Below are positions 20,214 to 28,708 of a DNA stretch of 64,000 bases, one piece after another. How positions within the stretch are numbered: the stretch's first letter is position 1; every line of letters begins with the position of its first letter. The notes under the pieces are model-generated. The model searched no databases and was not told the DNA's origin. It was given only the letters and a program-made list of their open reading frames with translations. The position numbers and the translations under genes were made by a program. Source of the stretch: Amycolatopsis anabasis (GTDB taxonomy: Bacteria; Actinomycetota; Actinomycetes; Mycobacteriales; Pseudonocardiaceae); NCBI RefSeq assembly GCF_009765355.1, contig NZ_VTHK01000011.1:1-64000 (forward strand), in the 5' to 3' direction.

Positions 20214-21566
20214 TCACGCCCGCCCGTCGGCGTCGCGCGCGCACCGGAAGCCCGAGAAGATCTGCCGCCGGATCGGGTAGTCCCAGTTGCGGAACGTGCC
20301 GCGGATGGCCGCGGCGTCGGTGCCGAACGAACCACCGCGCAACACCTTGTAGTCCGGCCCGAAGAAGACCTCCGAGTATTCGCGGTAAGGGAACGCGCCG
20401 AAACCCGGGTAGCCGTGGAAATCCGTACTGGTCCACTCCCAGACGTCCCCGATCAGCTGGTGCGCCCCGAGCGGCGACGCGCCCGCCGGATACGCCCCCG
20501 CCGCCGCGGGGCTGAGGTGCCGCTGCCCGAGATTCGCGTGCTCCGGGGTCGGTTCCTCGTTGCCCCACGGATACCGGCGCGACTGCCCGGTGGCGGGATC
20601 GAACCGGGCGGCCTTCTCCCACTCCCGCTCGGTCGGGAGCCGCTTGCCCGCCCACGCGGCGTACGCCTCGGCCTCGTGGAAGGAAACGTGCACCACCGGC
20701 TGATCGGCCGGAACGCGTTCGTACACCCCGAACCGGGTGCGCCACCAGCCGTCCTGTTCGCGCCGCCAGAACCGGGGAGCGGTGATGTCGTGCGCGGTCA
20801 GGTAGGCCCAGCCCGCCTCGCTCCACCACCGCGGCTGCCGGTAACCGCCGGAGTCGACGAATTCGGCGTAGGCGCCGTTGGTCACCGGCGTGGTGTCCAG
20901 GTAGTAGGCGTCCACGTGGACCTCATGCGCCGGACGTTCGTTGTCCAGGGCCCACGGTTCGGCCGACGTGCCCATCAGGAACGGGCCCGCGGGCACGAAC
21001 ACCTCGGGCGGCAGCGAACCGGCGCGACGCGCGGGCGGGGCGGGTGCGTGCAGCACCGGGTCGCCCTTGCGCAGCTGGTGGGTGGCCAGCATGGTCTCGT
21101 CGTGCTGCTGCTCGTGCTGGGTGATCATGCCGAAGGCGAACCCGAGTTCGGTGAGCCGGCGGCCCTCCAGCGGAGCCTTCTCCAGTACGTCGAACGCCTT
21201 CTCGCGCACCTGCCCGACATACCGGCGGGCCTCCGCCGGCCCGAGCAGCGGCAGCTCGGGCCGGTCGGCACGGGCGTGCTGGAAGGCGTCGTAGAGGTCG
21301 TCGATGTCGGGCCGCAGCGGCTCCCGGCCGCCGACGTCCCGCACCAGCCACAGCTCTTCCTGGCTACCGATATGGGCCAGATCCCAGACCAGCGGCGACA
21401 TCAGCTTCGAGTGCTGGCGGGTCAGGTCCTCGTCGTCGACCGCGTCGGTGAGCGCGACGCTGCGGGCCCGCGCCCGGGTCAACGCCTCGGCCGCATGGGC
21501 GCGGAGATCCTGCGGGCTCAGCTCGCGCAACGGGTTGGTCGCCTCGATGATGTTCGGCTCAGTCAC
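20214..21566 (-). CDS. egtB: hercynine oxygenase (ergothioneine sulfoxide synthase) EgtB
   Basis: A 450-residue non-haem iron enzyme joining gamma-glutamylcysteine to hercynine with oxygen. The N-terminal DinB-like domain supplies the iron ligands: His in WDLAHIGSQEE and the HxxxH pair of QHEQQHDETM. The C-terminal formylglycine-generating-enzyme-like domain begins near VFVPAGPFLMGT and holds GDVWEWTSTDFHGYPGF and LRGGSFGT. Use of gamma-glutamylcysteine fits with egtA being its neighbour. GTG at 21566 overlaps the egtA stop (GTGA) and AAGGAG lies just upstream. Confidence 0.95.
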   Translation of the reverse strand: MTEPNIIEATNPLRELSPQDLRAHAAEALTRARARSVALTDAVDDEDLTRQHSKLMSPLVWDLAHIGSQEELWLVRDVGGREPLRPDIDDLYDAFQHARADRPELPLLGPAEARRYVGQVREKAFDVLEKAPLEGRRLTELGFAFGMITQHEQQHDETMLATHQLRKGDPVLHAPAPPARRAGSLPPEVFVPAGPFLMGTSAEPWALDNERPAHEVHVDAYYLDTTPVTNGAYAEFVDSGGYRQPRWWSEAGWAYLTAHDITAPRFWRREQDGWWRTRFGVYERVPADQPVVHVSFHEAEAYAAWAGKRLPTEREWEKAARFDPATGQSRRYPWGNEEPTPEHANLGQRHLSPAAAGAYPAGASPLGAHQLIGDVWEWTSTDFHGYPGFGAFPYREYSEVFFGPDYKVLRGGSFGTDAAAIRGTFRNWDYPIRRQIFSGFRCARDADGRA

Positions 21567-22831
21567 GGTTTGCTCCTTCCCGCGCGCACGAGACGCTGCA
21601 CGCCGTCGGTGATCTCGGCGATCGTTTCGGCCGGGAGATCGGTCGTGGTCAGTTCGGCGCAGGCCAGGTCCACCACGGCGGCGGCCGCGGCGGCGATGGC
21701 CGGATCGGCCAGCCCGCAGCGTGCGGCTTCGCGCCAGCACCGGGCCACGGGCTCGCAGATCGCCAGCACTTTGTCTACTGTGGACGGTTTGGCCAGCAGC
21801 GCGACGAGCAGCGCCACCGGGTACAGCCAGCGTTCGGGTTCCTGCGCGTCCAGGTAGCGCACTTCGAGGTAGCCCTGCGGGCGTACCGGGGTGAACATCG
21901 TGGTCAGGTGGTAGTCGAGATCGCCGACGGTGGGCGGGGCGAGCACTCCGGCCGCACCGCGACGGGCGACCCAGTCCGCGAAGGTGAGCCCGGGTGGCGC
22001 GTCCCAGGACCCCTCGGGCCGCCGGAGCAGCATCAACGGGGTGTCCATGATCCGCCGGGCCCAGCTCACGGCCGGATCCGGCGAGGCGTCGGCCGCGAAG
22101 GTGCGCGAGTGTTCGGTGCCCATCACGGACAGCCAGCGGGCCGAGGCCGCTCCGGTGTCCTCGCCCGCGTGCCGCCGGGAGTTCGCGAAGGCGGCCAGCA
22201 AGGGCGGGCCGAGCGCGTGCACCGCGGCCCAACGGGACGCGGCGTCCGCGGCCTCACCGGTGTCGACGCAGACCTGCAGACCGGCGGTGCTGCACATCAT
22301 GGTGATTCCGCCGGTGCCCAGCGGCGCGAACCGCCGTTCCATCGTGGCGTAGCGCTCGGTGTCCAGGAGTCGCGCGGGCGTCCGGTGCGCGTCGATTCCG
22401 GTGGTGCCGAGCCGGAGCCCCTTCCGGGCCAGTGCGTCGGCGAGATAGGCCAGATCGGCGGAGACGGTGTTCGCCAGCTTCCGCAACGAAGTCTGCGGTA
22501 GGGCGGAAATTTCGACCTGGCAGCCGGGTTCGAGACTCATTGGCGAGCCGCCCGGCAAGGGAAGTGCGGGGCTTTCGGGGCGAAGGGTGCGAGGCGTGTG
22601 CACGCCCAGCGCCCGGGCGAGGTCGTCGGGATTCAGGGGTCTTCGAGGGTCGTCTGCGTAGTGCACGGTGTACTCCAGTTCCACGCCGAACAGGCGCGGC
22701 GGGCCGTGCTTGAAGCACACCGACGCCACATAGGACTCGCCCTCCGCGCGGTCGGAGACCACCTTCGCGGCGAGATCGGCTGCGGGGGCCGATCTGTTGG
22801 TGCGCTTCGGGAATTCGTGAACCGCTGTCAT
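21563..22831 (-). CDS. egtA: glutamate-cysteine ligase EgtA
   Basis: A 422-residue GCS2-type ligase that forms gamma-glutamylcysteine with ATP. The motifs GVELEYTVHY near residue 49, PGCQVEISALP and STAGLQVCVD are those of the actinobacterial EgtA/GshA group. It starts the operon egtA-egtB-egtC-egtD. In this organism group mycothiol is the main thiol, so the ligase most likely serves ergothioneine. One codon stretch, STVD near residue 351, contains the TCTACTGTGGAC motif discussed in the findings. Confidence 0.95.
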   Translation of the reverse strand: MTAVHEFPKRTNRSAPAADLAAKVVSDRAEGESYVASVCFKHGPPRLFGVELEYTVHYADDPRRPLNPDDLARALGVHTPRTLRPESPALPLPGGSPMSLEPGCQVEISALPQTSLRKLANTVSADLAYLADALARKGLRLGTTGIDAHRTPARLLDTERYATMERRFAPLGTGGITMMCSTAGLQVCVDTGEAADAASRWAAVHALGPPLLAAFANSRRHAGEDTGAASARWLSVMGTEHSRTFAADASPDPAVSWARRIMDTPLMLLRRPEGSWDAPPGLTFADWVARRGAAGVLAPPTVGDLDYHLTTMFTPVRPQGYLEVRYLDAQEPERWLYPVALLVALLAKPSTVDKVLAICEPVARCWREAARCGLADPAIAAAAAAVVDLACAELTTTDLPAETIAEITDGVQRLVRAGRSKP

Positions 22832-22972
22832 GTCATCACCACAGTCCAGTCCCTGGGATCACTTGACTTCGGACGCTACACGGGGGGTCCGACATTTTCA
22901 GCGTTCGTCTCGCCCGGCAGGAGGACCCATCCATCCCGCAGGATCCGGCACTCCGCCACAAAACGGACCTGA

Positions 22973-23623
22973 TCAGTCGCCGTGCGCGTCCTTGACGGCG
23001 GGTCCTTCGCCTCGCATGACACGGATCCGCTCGTCGATGTCGGGAATCCAGGCGGCGAGTTCCAGCGTCTTCGACTGCGCCCAGCGGCGGAGCTTGCGCC
23101 CCTGCGAGATCGTGCCCCCGCTCGCCGCCACCAGCAGCACCGCCGAGACGGCGGCGAACCACCGGTGCCCGCCCACGATCAGCTCGACGATCGCGGCCAC
23201 GGCTCCCAGCAGCAGTGGCGCACTGCAGTTGCGCAGCATCAGCCCGGACGCGCGCAGGCGCGAGACGTCCATCGCGGCCTCGCGGTCGTGCAGCTCCACC
23301 GCGGAGAGCAGCAGGAAACCGTGCACTCTGACGAACTCGCGATTCCGCAGGGCCGGTTCGCGGCGGAGGAAGGTCTCCCGGGGATCGTGCCGGTACCAGC
23401 GCGGCGCCAGCCGGTCGGCCAGCGCCCCGACCGGATAGGCCAGGAAGCCGAGCAGGTAGCTGAGCAGCACGACCGCGATGATCAGCAGCACCACCGGGGT
23501 CCGGCCCGCCGCGGCCGCGTCGATCCAGTGCAACCGGGTCGCCAGATAGCCGAAGAGCCCCAAGTAGAGCGAGCCGGGTATGGCGTAGGCGAACAGATCG
23601 AAGATCCCGATGGCGAAAGTCAC
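22973..23623 (-). CDS. hypothetical multi-pass membrane protein
   Basis: A 216-residue protein with hydrophobic segments near residues 5-28, 42-66 and 132-170, giving about four membrane passes, and a basic cytosolic loop between. No family was recognised. It starts with GTG 117 nt from a divergent SPFH-domain gene, so the two may share a control region that holds a perfect GTGATATCAC palindrome. It ends about 140 nt upstream of egtA and in the same direction, without a visible terminator. Confidence 0.7.
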   Translation of the reverse strand: MTFAIGIFDLFAYAIPGSLYLGLFGYLATRLHWIDAAAAGRTPVVLLIIAVVLLSYLLGFLAYPVGALADRLAPRWYRHDPRETFLRREPALRNREFVRVHGFLLLSAVELHDREAAMDVSRLRASGLMLRNCSAPLLLGAVAAIVELIVGGHRWFAAVSAVLLVAASGGTISQGRKLRRWAQSKTLELAAWIPDIDERIRVMRGEGPAVKDAHGD

Positions 23624-23690
23624 CCCGCCGATCCAAGCATCCCGACACCGCGACGCATCCGCCGACCGGGTGAGACGACCACCCGAAAAA

Positions 23691-23700
23691 GTGATATCAC
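23691..23700. promoter_or_regulatory. GTGATATCAC palindrome with adjoining -10-like TATGCT
   Basis: A perfect 10-bp palindrome directly followed by TATGCT (23701-23706), which would serve as a -10 box for a start about 30 nt before the SPFH gene. It stands in one of the few AT-rich spots of the region. Half-sites of this size suit a ribbon-helix-helix dimer, and a small RHH-type protein is encoded as the second gene of the operon, so autoregulation is plausible but unproven. Confidence 0.5.
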
Positions 23701-23739
23701 TATGCTAGCCTGGTCGCACAACGGGAACTGGGAGGAACC

Positions 23740-24642
23740 ATGGCAGGCAGGACACCGGAGACCCGGGAACGCGTCGTCAACGGAGCGAACGGTTTTCTCG
23801 CGCTCGGGCTGATCCTGGTGGCCGGGATCGGCGGGCTCGCGCTGTTCCTGGTCGGCGTCAGCCGGGCGGACGACGCGAGCGGCCCGCTGGTGGCCACCAT
23901 CGCGGGCGGGGTGCTGGTGGTCGCCGCGGTCGTCTGCGGCTACGGCCTCACCCCGGTCAACCCCGGCGAGTCGCGAGTGCTGCAACTGCTCGGCCGGTAC
24001 ACCGGAACGATCCGGACGGACGGGCTGCGCTGGGTGAACCCGTTCACCCGGCGGCGCCGGGTCTCCACCCGGATCCGCAACCACGAGACCGACGTGGCCA
24101 AGGTCAACGACGCGGACGGCAGCCCCATCGAGATCGCCGCGGTGGTGGTGTGGCGGGTCGAGGACACCGCGAAGGCGATGTTCGCGGTCGACAGTTTCGA
24201 GCGGTTCGTCGCGATCCAGACCGAGACCGCGGTGCGGCACATCGCCAACAACTACCCCTACGACGCGCACGGCGACGGCGAACTCTCCCTGCGGGACAAC
24301 GCCGAGGAGATCACCGAGAAGCTGTCGGTCGAGATCGCGGAGCGGGTGGCGTCGGCCGGGGTCAAGGTCATCGAATCCCGGTTCACGCATCTGGCGTACG
24401 CACCGGAGATCGCGAACGCGATGCTGCGGCGGCAGCAGGCCGGCGCCGTGGTCGCGGCCCGGCAGCGGATCGTCGACGGCGCGGTGGGCATGGTGGAGAC
24501 CGCGCTGGAACGGCTCACCGAGAACCAGGTCGTCGACCTCGACGACGAGCGCAAGGCGGCCATGGTCAGCAATCTGCTCGTCGTGCTCTGCGGCGACCAC
24601 GACGCCCAGCCGGTGGTCAACGCCGGGACCCTCTACCAGTAG
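23740..24642 (+). CDS. SPFH (band 7/stomatin-like) domain protein
   Basis: A 300-residue membrane-anchored protein. Two hydrophobic helices (about 16-38 and 46-66) precede a band-7 domain starting at [34 protein letters not shown] and [32 protein letters not shown] are typical of the flotillin-like coiled part. These proteins scaffold membrane microdomains. GGGAGGA precedes the ATG at good spacing. The next gene, 9 nt on, codes for a small ribbon-helix-helix-like protein, a pairing I regard as recurrent in actinomycetes. Confidence 0.85.
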   Translation: MAGRTPETRERVVNGANGFLALGLILVAGIGGLALFLVGVSRADDASGPLVATIAGGVLVVAAVVCGYGLTPVNPGESRVLQLLGRYTGTIRTDGLRWVNPFTRRRRVSTRIRNHETDVAKVNDADGSPIEIAAVVVWRVEDTAKAMFAVDSFERFVAIQTETAVRHIANNYPYDAHGDGELSLRDNAEEITEKLSVEIAERVASAGVKVIESRFTHLAYAPEIANAMLRRQQAGAVVAARQRIVDGAVGMVETALERLTENQVVDLDDERKAAMVSNLLVVLCGDHDAQPVVNAGTLYQ

Positions 24643-24651
24643 GCGTACCGC

Positions 24652-24885
24652 GTGCCGGCCGAGCGCAAGAAACTCCTCCTCCGCCTGGACCCCGCGGTGC
24701 ACGACGCGCTGGCGCGGTGGGCGGCGGACGAGTTGCGCAGCACCAACGCGCAGATCGAGTTCCTGCTGCGGCAGGCGCTGTCGGACGCGGGCCGGCTGCC
24801 GAGCGCGGTCGGCCGCATGCGCCCGCGCGGGCGACCCCGCAAGGAGGAGCGCGATCCCCCGGCCGGGGAGGACCCCGCGCCCTGA
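24652..24885 (+). CDS. small ribbon-helix-helix (Arc/HicB-like) protein
   Basis: A 77-residue basic protein. KKLLLRLDPAVHDALARWA followed by LRSTNAQIEFLLRQALSDAG has the strand-helix-helix pattern of Arc-type DNA-binding dimers; the C-terminus is an Arg/Pro-rich tail. The GTG start lies 9 nt after the SPFH gene stop with no separate promoter evident. It could repress the operon through the GTGATATCAC palindrome upstream of the SPFH gene. No toxin gene is next to it, so I do not call an antitoxin. Confidence 0.7.
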   Translation: MPAERKKLLLRLDPAVHDALARWAADELRSTNAQIEFLLRQALSDAGRLPSAVGRMRPRGRPRKEERDPPAGEDPAP

Positions 24886-24904
24886 ACCGCTTGGCGGACC
24901 CGCG

Positions 24905-25816
24905 TCAGGGGACGCCGACGCCGAGTTCGGCGGCGGCCGTGCGGACCGCTTCGATCACCAGGTGCAGGGCGTGGCGGCGCAGCGCGGTGGTGCGGTACGC
25001 GATCGAGACCGTGCGCATCACCGGGGTCGTGAGCGCCACGATGTCCACCCCGGGCGGCCGCAGGGTCAGCCCCAGATCGGAGACCAGGGTGATGCCCAGC
25101 CCGGCGCCGACCATGGCCATCGCGGTCACCTGCTCGCCGACCTCGTGGTTGATCTTCGGCTCGAAGCCGTTTCGCTGGCAGGCGACCCGGACCGCGCGTC
25201 CGAAATGGCTCTTCGCGCTGGACAGGATCCACGGATGCTCGGCCAGCTCCAGCAGCGACACCCCGCCCCCGGGGAACGTCCCGGCCGGCACCGCCGCGTG
25301 CAGCCGCTCCACCGCGATGACCGAGCGCTCGAGCCCTCGCCCCCACGGCATCGGGGCGTCGGTGTAGTCGATCACGAACGAGAGGTCGAGCGTGCCGTCC
25401 CGCACCGCGTCGGCGGTGTCCTCCGGGGCCAGTTCGATCGTTTTGACCTCGATGCCGGGGTGTTCGGCCGCCAGGGCGTTCAACGCCGACGGCAGCAGGC
25501 CGGACGCCACCGACGCCCACACTCCCGCGGTGAGCCGCACGGAAACCGTTTCCTGCGCCTCTTCCAAGGCCATTGTCGCCCGTTCGACTGAACCTAGGAT
25601 TTCTTCGGCGTGTTCGGTGAGCAGCACACCCAGTTCGGTCAACTGCACCCGCCGGCCGAGCCGTTCGAACAGTTTCGCACCGACATCGCGCTCGAGTTGC
25701 GCGAGCTGCTGGGAAACCGCGGAGGCGGTGTAATGCAGGGCCACCGCGGCGGCGGTCACGGTACCCCGGCGATGCAGTTCCCGGAGCATCCGCAAACGGT
25801 GTAACGAAAGCTCCAT
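24905..25816 (-). CDS. LysR-family transcriptional regulator
   Basis: A 303-residue LysR regulator. The N-terminal winged helix reads LHRLRMLRELHRRGTVTAAA with HYTASAVSQQLAQLERDVG as the recognition part, followed by a periplasmic-binding-protein-like effector domain from about residue 90. It is divergent from an amino-acid dehydrogenase gene 220 nt away, the usual arrangement for a LysR regulator and its target. An inverted repeat TAAAG-N15-CTTTA at 25827-25851 lies just upstream of its own start. The effector is unknown; an amino acid or oxo-acid would fit the neighbour. Confidence 0.88.
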   Translation of the reverse strand: MELSLHRLRMLRELHRRGTVTAAAVALHYTASAVSQQLAQLERDVGAKLFERLGRRVQLTELGVLLTEHAEEILGSVERATMALEEAQETVSVRLTAGVWASVASGLLPSALNALAAEHPGIEVKTIELAPEDTADAVRDGTLDLSFVIDYTDAPMPWGRGLERSVIAVERLHAAVPAGTFPGGGVSLLELAEHPWILSSAKSHFGRAVRVACQRNGFEPKINHEVGEQVTAMAMVGAGLGITLVSDLGLTLRPPGVDIVALTTPVMRTVSIAYRTTALRRHALHLVIEAVRTAAAELGVGVP

Positions 25817-25826
25817 GCACCAACCC

Positions 25827-25851
25827 TAAAGGCAAATGTGCATGATCTTTA
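25827..25851. promoter_or_regulatory. candidate LysR operator TAAAG-N15-CTTTA
   Basis: Perfect 5-bp arms with a 15-nt centre, beginning 10 nt upstream of the lysR start codon and inside the divergent lysR/dehydrogenase gap. LysR-type regulators usually bind such interrupted dyads next to their own gene. The short arms make chance occurrence possible. Confidence 0.35.
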
Positions 25852-26036
25852 ACTGGACGCGCGGGCGTGGCCGGGCGCACCCTGACAGTGCCGGGCGAAC
25901 CCGGCCCTCACCCCGAACCGCATCGCGGCACCCTTTCCCTTGAGCCACAAGGAGAATCCGGCGCGCTGCACGCTGCGCGCAGCACGGGGCCCGGGCCCGG
26001 TGACCGAGATCGAAAACCAGCGTGGAGGTGGGAGTC

Positions 26037-27227
26037 GTGCGCACCGATCGGATTGACCCGTTGCTGAGACTGACCTGGACCGACCCGGTCACCGGCACCC
26101 GCGGCTACCTGGTGGTGCACACCCTGGTCTCGGGCCTGGCCACCGGCGGGACCCGCATGCGCGCCAGCTGCACGATGTCCGAGGTGGAGGACCTCGCCCG
26201 CGGGATGGCCAACAAGACCGCGGCCTTCAACCTGCCGGTCGGCGGCGCCAAGGGCGGCATCGACCTCGACCCGAAGGACCCGCGCGCCTTCGACGTGCTC
26301 AAGCGCTTCTGCTCGGCGATGCGCCCGTGGCTGGACGCGCACTGGGTGACCGCGGAGGACCTGGGCGTCCCCCAGCACCTGATCGACGAGGCGTTCGCCG
26401 ACCTCGGGCTGCAGCAGTCCTACCACGCGGCGATCCGGCGCTCGACCGATCCGGAACGCACGCTGCGCCGGGTGCAGGCGGGCCTGAACGCACCGGTGCC
26501 CGGCGGCCTGCTGCTCGGGGACGTGATCGGCGGCTACGGCGTGGCGCAGGCCTGCCTCGGCGTCGCCGCGTCCTGGGCGATGCGCGCCGAGGACACGACC
26601 GTGGCCGTCCAGGGCATCGGCACCATGGGCGGCGGCGCGGCCTGGTACCTGCACGAGGCCGGGATGCGCGTGGTCGCGGTGGCCGACGCCGCGGGCACCC
26701 TGTACGACCCGGCGGGCCTGGACATCCCGGCCCTGCTGGAGTCGCGCGACGCGTTCGGCGAGATCGACCGGACCCGGGTCCCCGGCGGGGTGCGCCGCCT
26801 CCCCCGCGGCGAGGTGATCGCCCTGGACGCCGACATACTCGTGCCCGCCGCGATCTCCTACGCCCTCACCCCGGACAACGCGATGGACGTCCGGGCGAAG
26901 GTCGTGATCGAGGCCGCCAACGCGGCGACCACCCCGGAGGCGGAGGCGATGCTCGCCGGGCGCGGCATCCCGGTGATCCCGGACTTCGTGGCCAACGCGG
27001 GCGCGGCCGCCTGGGCGTGGTGGCTGCTGCTCGGCGAGGTCGGCGCCGATCCGGCGGATTCGTTCCTGCGCCTGCGCACCGAGATGCAGGCCAAGGTCGC
27101 CCTGCTGCTCGGCCAGTGGTCGATCGACGGGATGCCGCCCCGCGAAGCCGGACTCCGGATGGCCGCGCAGAACCGGGCCGAACGCGAGGCGCAGCCGGAA
27201 AACGACGCCGCGCTGCTGATCCCCTAG
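26037..27227 (+). CDS. Glu/Leu/Phe/Val dehydrogenase family protein
   Basis: A 396-residue NAD(P)-dependent amino-acid dehydrogenase catalysing reversible oxidative deamination. GGTRMR and the catalytic-lysine segment NKTAAFNLPVGGAKGGID fill the dimerisation/catalytic domain; the Rossmann segment VAVQGIGTMGGGAAWYL and AAISYALTPDNA, IEAANAATTPEAE follow. Glutamate and branched-chain enzymes share these marks, so the substrate is open. GTG at 26037 has GGAGG 8 nt upstream, better than GTG at 26022. A LysR gene is divergent and the probable regulator. Confidence 0.85.
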   Translation: MRTDRIDPLLRLTWTDPVTGTRGYLVVHTLVSGLATGGTRMRASCTMSEVEDLARGMANKTAAFNLPVGGAKGGIDLDPKDPRAFDVLKRFCSAMRPWLDAHWVTAEDLGVPQHLIDEAFADLGLQQSYHAAIRRSTDPERTLRRVQAGLNAPVPGGLLLGDVIGGYGVAQACLGVAASWAMRAEDTTVAVQGIGTMGGGAAWYLHEAGMRVVAVADAAGTLYDPAGLDIPALLESRDAFGEIDRTRVPGGVRRLPRGEVIALDADILVPAAISYALTPDNAMDVRAKVVIEAANAATTPEAEAMLAGRGIPVIPDFVANAGAAAWAWWLLLGEVGADPADSFLRLRTEMQAKVALLLGQWSIDGMPPREAGLRMAAQNRAEREAQPENDAALLIP

Positions 27228-27240
27228 CGTCCGAAGCCCG

Positions 27241-27333
27241 GGGACTCGCGAGCGAGCGCGGGCCCGCCGTCGCGAGTCCCCCATTTCGGACGCGCGAGTC
27301 CCCCGTTTCGGTACACCGAGTTCCCCGTTTCGG
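27241..27333. repeat. hairpin followed by three 22-bp-spaced CGAGTYCCCC repeats
   Basis: GGGACTCGCG (27241-27250) pairs with CGCGAGTCCC (27271-27280), a probable terminator for the dehydrogenase. The right arm is also the first of three forward units, CGCGAGTCCCCCATTTCGG (27271), CGCGAGTCCCCCGTTTCGG (27293) and ACCGAGTTCCCCGTTTCGG (27315), at exactly 22-bp spacing. The same units occur three times forward and three times inverted at 50697-50850, so this is a dispersed intergenic repeat family. Confidence 0.75.
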
Positions 27334-27368
27334 CAGGCGAGGTGCCGAAGCGCGCGAAGTGTGAAAAA

Positions 27369-27384
27369 CAGTACGTACGTACGG
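27369..27384 (+). promoter_or_regulatory. predicted AcnR autoregulatory operator
   Basis: CAGTACGTACGTACGG matches the AcnR motif as I recall it at 11 of 12 fixed positions and contains the perfect palindrome GTACGTACGTAC. It lies 38 nt before the start of the acnR-like gene. A second match of equal quality is in front of acnA at 13145-13160. Together they support a conserved AcnR-acn regulatory link despite the genes being 11 kb apart. Confidence 0.65.
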
Positions 27385-27421
27385 ATTGCGAACATACCGC
27401 CCGCGGTGCCAGGATCACAGG

Positions 27422-28012
27422 ATGCCACGGGTCAGCCAGGACCACCTCGACGCACGCCGGCGCCAGATCCTCGACGGCTCGCGAGTCTGCTTCGCACGCT
27501 ACGGCTATGAGGGTGCCACGGTTCGCCGGCTCGAGGAAGCGACCGGCCTCTCGCGCGGCGCGATCTTCCACCACTTCCGCGACAAGGAGTCGCTGTTCCT
27601 CGCGCTCGCCGAGGACGACGCCGTGCGGATGGCGGAGGTCGTCGCGGCCCAGGGGCTGGTGCAGGTCATGCGGGACCTGCTCTCGGGCGACAGCGAGCAT
27701 CCGGCGGACTGGCTGGGCACCCGGCTCGAGGTGTCGCGGCGGCTGCGCACCGATCCGGAGTTCCGGGCCCGCTGGGCCGAGCGGTCCGAGCAGCTCACCC
27801 GGGCGACCAGGCAGCGCCTGCTGCGCCAGCGGGAGGCCGGAAACCTGCGCGACGACGTCGACGTGGACGTGCTCACCGCGTTCCTGGAACTGGTGCTCGA
27901 GGGCCTGGTCTCCCACCTCGCGATGGGCCTGCCCGCGGACGATCTGGAACCCGTGCTGAACCTGGTCGAGGAGACCGTCCGGCGGCACTCCGCGCGTACC
28001 GAGGCGCACTGA
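27422..28012 (+). CDS. acnR: TetR-family regulator, AcnR-like aconitase repressor
   Basis: A 196-residue TetR regulator. The DNA-binding half, RQILDGSRVCFARYGYEGAT followed by VRRLEEATGLSRGAIFHHF and DKESLFLALAEDDA, is nearly the same as I remember for Corynebacterium glutamicum AcnR, and LEVSRRLRTDPEFRARW continues the similarity into the ligand domain. AcnR represses aconitase and responds to citrate/iron status in that organism. ATG at 27422 is chosen because homologs begin there; an upstream frame adds 12 residues that overlap the operator. Predicted operators lie just upstream and in front of acnA. Confidence 0.85.
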   Translation: MPRVSQDHLDARRRQILDGSRVCFARYGYEGATVRRLEEATGLSRGAIFHHFRDKESLFLALAEDDAVRMAEVVAAQGLVQVMRDLLSGDSEHPADWLGTRLEVSRRLRTDPEFRARWAERSEQLTRATRQRLLRQREAGNLRDDVDVDVLTAFLELVLEGLVSHLAMGLPADDLEPVLNLVEETVRRHSARTEAH

Positions 28013-28050
28013 TCGCTGCGCTTGCCGGTGGCCCGTGGTGCAGTGGGGAC

Positions 28051-28617
28051 ATGGAACTCCTCGACGCACACGGGCAGGCGCTGCGCGGGTTCGACGACCT
28101 CGTCCACCGGATCGAACCCGGCCAGTGGGCGGCGCCGACCCCGTGCCCGGACTGGAACGTCCGGGACCTGGTGAACCACCTGGTCGCCGAGCAGCTGTGG
28201 GTCCCGCACCTGCTGGCCGGTGCGACGCTCGCCGAGATCGGCGACCGGTTCGACGGCGATGTCCTCGGCGACGATCCGGTGGCCGCCTGGGAGGGCTCCG
28301 CGGCCGAGGCTCGCCGGGCGTGGACCGCACCGGGCGCGGTGCGGCGCCGCGTGCAGGTCACCGGCGGCGAGATCGGCGCGGCCGAATACGGCTGGCAGAT
28401 GACCGTCGACCTCGCCGTGCACGGCTGGGACCTGGCGACCGCCATCGGCGCACCGCAGCCCATCGGCGAGGAGCTCGCCCGGCGGCTCATCGACGAGTTC
28501 GGTCCCCAGGTCGAGTCCTGGCAGGGGCTGGGGATCTTCGCCCCGCCGGTCAAGGCAGGCGAGGACGCGAGCGCCCCCGATCGCCTGGTCGCCCTGCTCG
28601 GCCGCGCACCGGGTTGA
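28051..28617 (+). CDS. TIGR03086-type metal-binding protein (maleylpyruvate isomerase/DinB-like fold)
   Basis: A 188-residue four-helix DinB-like protein of the TIGR03086 group, common in actinomycetes. TPCPDWNVRDLVNHLVAEQLW supplies the first metal-ligand His and DLAVHGWDLATAIG the second. Related enzymes use a mycothiol-dependent metal site, but the function of this subgroup is not known. It follows acnR by 38 nt and may be cotranscribed with it, which would be a weak hint at a link to metal or redox stress. Confidence 0.82.
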   Translation: MELLDAHGQALRGFDDLVHRIEPGQWAAPTPCPDWNVRDLVNHLVAEQLWVPHLLAGATLAEIGDRFDGDVLGDDPVAAWEGSAAEARRAWTAPGAVRRRVQVTGGEIGAAEYGWQMTVDLAVHGWDLATAIGAPQPIGEELARRLIDEFGPQVESWQGLGIFAPPVKAGEDASAPDRLVALLGRAPG

Positions 28618-28708
28618 GCCGTCCCGCGCACGTGCGGCGACTGTTGACGGTAGAATTACGCATACCGGCGCAGTCTTTGTTCCATCCTTATGAGGAGTGA
28701 CTCTTTTC

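Noticed and set aside
24652-24885. Antitoxin of a toxin-antitoxin pair
   Set aside because: The neighbour is an SPFH membrane protein, not a toxin, and no second small gene is present.
28620-28708. M-box or other known metal riboswitch before the CNNM genes
   Set aside because: I could not find the conserved M-box core sequences; only local hairpins and short frames are visible.
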